The notes beneath the pieces are model-generated. The model saw nothing but the letters and a program-made list of their open reading frames with translations. It was not told the origin of the DNA and made no database searches. The position numbers and the translations under genes are program-made. From assembly GCF_934636665.1 (NCBI RefSeq), contig NZ_CAKUAT010000031.1:1-6568 (forward strand): a stretch of DNA of 6,568 bases. Direction: 5' to 3'. Every line of letters begins with the position of its first letter. The stretch's first letter is position 1. Source of the stretch: an uncultured Senegalimassilia sp. Its GTDB lineage: Bacteria; Actinomycetota; Coriobacteriia; Coriobacteriales; Eggerthellaceae. Below, in pieces: positions 6,212-6,568 of this stretch.

Positions 6212-6568
6212 CTAGCGCGCGAACTCCCGTAAGAGCGCGTCTTCCACTTCCCGAAGCGAAAGGGCCCCACCTCCCTCGGCGGGACGGGTGACCACGATGC
6301 AGCGCGCTCCCACGTCATGCGCGGCGGCGAGCTTCTCGGCCGTGCCGCCTACGGTTCCCGAGTCCTTGGTTACAAGCCACTGGGCGCCCACCTGCCGAAG
6401 CATCGCCTCGTTGAGCTCGCGGGTGAAGGGACCCTGCATGCCGATGACGTGCGACGGCGAAAACCCCGCGTCGATGCACTTCGTTATAGCACCGGGCAGC
6501 GGGAGCACACGCACGAAGAAGCGCTCCGCGAAATCGGCGACGCGCGTGTAGGGAGCAAGCTCCTTGCT
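6212..6568 (-). CDS. cobK: Precorrin-6A / cobalt-precorrin-6A reductase (CobK/CbiJ), C-terminal part
   Basis: This enzyme reduces precorrin-6A (or its cobalt form) with NAD(P)H during corrin-ring synthesis for cobalamin. The open frame runs from the window edge to a TAG stop at 6214-6212, giving 118 residues; the start lies beyond 6568. The GTG at 6514 is internal, because well-conserved sequence continues upstream of it (YTRVADFAERFFVRVLPLPGAI). Motifs typical of the family are FVRVLPLPG (18-26 of the fragment), QGPFTRELN (45-53), LVTKDSGTVGGTAEKLAAA (65-83) and VVTRP (92-96). The fragment is about half of a usual reductase of roughly 250 residues. In an anaerobe the cobalt-early route (CbiJ) would be the expected role, but sequence alone does not separate the two. 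It faces the exporter operon tail to tail. Whether other cobalamin genes lie upstream is outside the window. Confidence 0.9.
   Translation of the reverse strand, partial: SKELAPYTRVADFAERFFVRVLPLPGAITKCIDAGFSPSHVIGMQGPFTRELNEAMLRQVGAQWLVTKDSGTVGGTAEKLAAAHDVGARCIVVTRPAEGGGALSLREVEDALLREFAR

Noticed and set aside
6512..6514. GTG at 6514 as the start of the minus-strand reductase
   Set aside because: Conserved reductase sequence continues upstream of this codon to the window edge, so the gene is cut by the window and this GTG is an internal valine.
6288..6551. Plus-strand open frame over the end of the window
   Set aside because: It is antisense to the well-conserved CobK/CbiJ coding sequence and shows no features of its own.

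Overview
The window looks like chromosome from a high-GC, Gram-positive-type anaerobe. Gene content and protein style suggest the Coriobacteriia (Collinsella and relatives), but this is inference from family resemblance and was not tested by a search. Supporting signs are an oxygen-labile [4Fe-4S] L-serine dehydratase, a membrane-anchored L,D-transpeptidase with peptidoglycan-binding domains, a MacA/YknX-type exporter with no visible outer-membrane partner, and a corrin-pathway reductase. GC-rich third codon positions run evenly through all genes, and no mobile element, CRISPR array or RNA gene was seen.

Layout. (1) Positions 1-588 (+) hold the 3' end of an iron-sulfur L-serine dehydratase alpha chain, closed by a strong intrinsic terminator (607-633). 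(2) A consensus -10 box (675-680) precedes a YkuD-type L,D-transpeptidase (738-2453, +). (3) A perfect 12-bp hairpin (2522-2551) separates it from a three-gene ABC exporter cassette: adaptor (2586-4019), ATPase (4019-4792) and FtsX-type permease (4789-6003). The cassette genes overlap by 1 and 4 nt, so they are almost certainly co-transcribed and translationally coupled. (4) A 208-nt convergent intergenic region (6004-6211) contains a minus-strand terminator and GC-rich palindromes. (5) Positions 6212-6568 (-) hold the C-terminal part of a precorrin-6A reductase (CobK/CbiJ) that enters from the right edge.

How the genes relate. The adaptor, ATPase and permease form one tripartite-style exporter of the MacAB/YknXYZ class; its substrate cannot be read from the sequence. 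The L,D-transpeptidase is a cell-wall cross-linking or remodelling enzyme. It shares the strand and lies close upstream, but it has its own promoter and an intervening hairpin, so a functional link to the exporter is only possible. Serine dehydratase (serine to pyruvate plus ammonia) and the corrin-pathway reductase appear to be unrelated neighbours.

I see no convincing new biological system. The points most worth a second look are the Cys-rich C-terminal tail of the serine dehydratase, the hairpin between the transpeptidase and the exporter, the unusual adaptor architecture, and the palindrome-rich convergent intergenic region.
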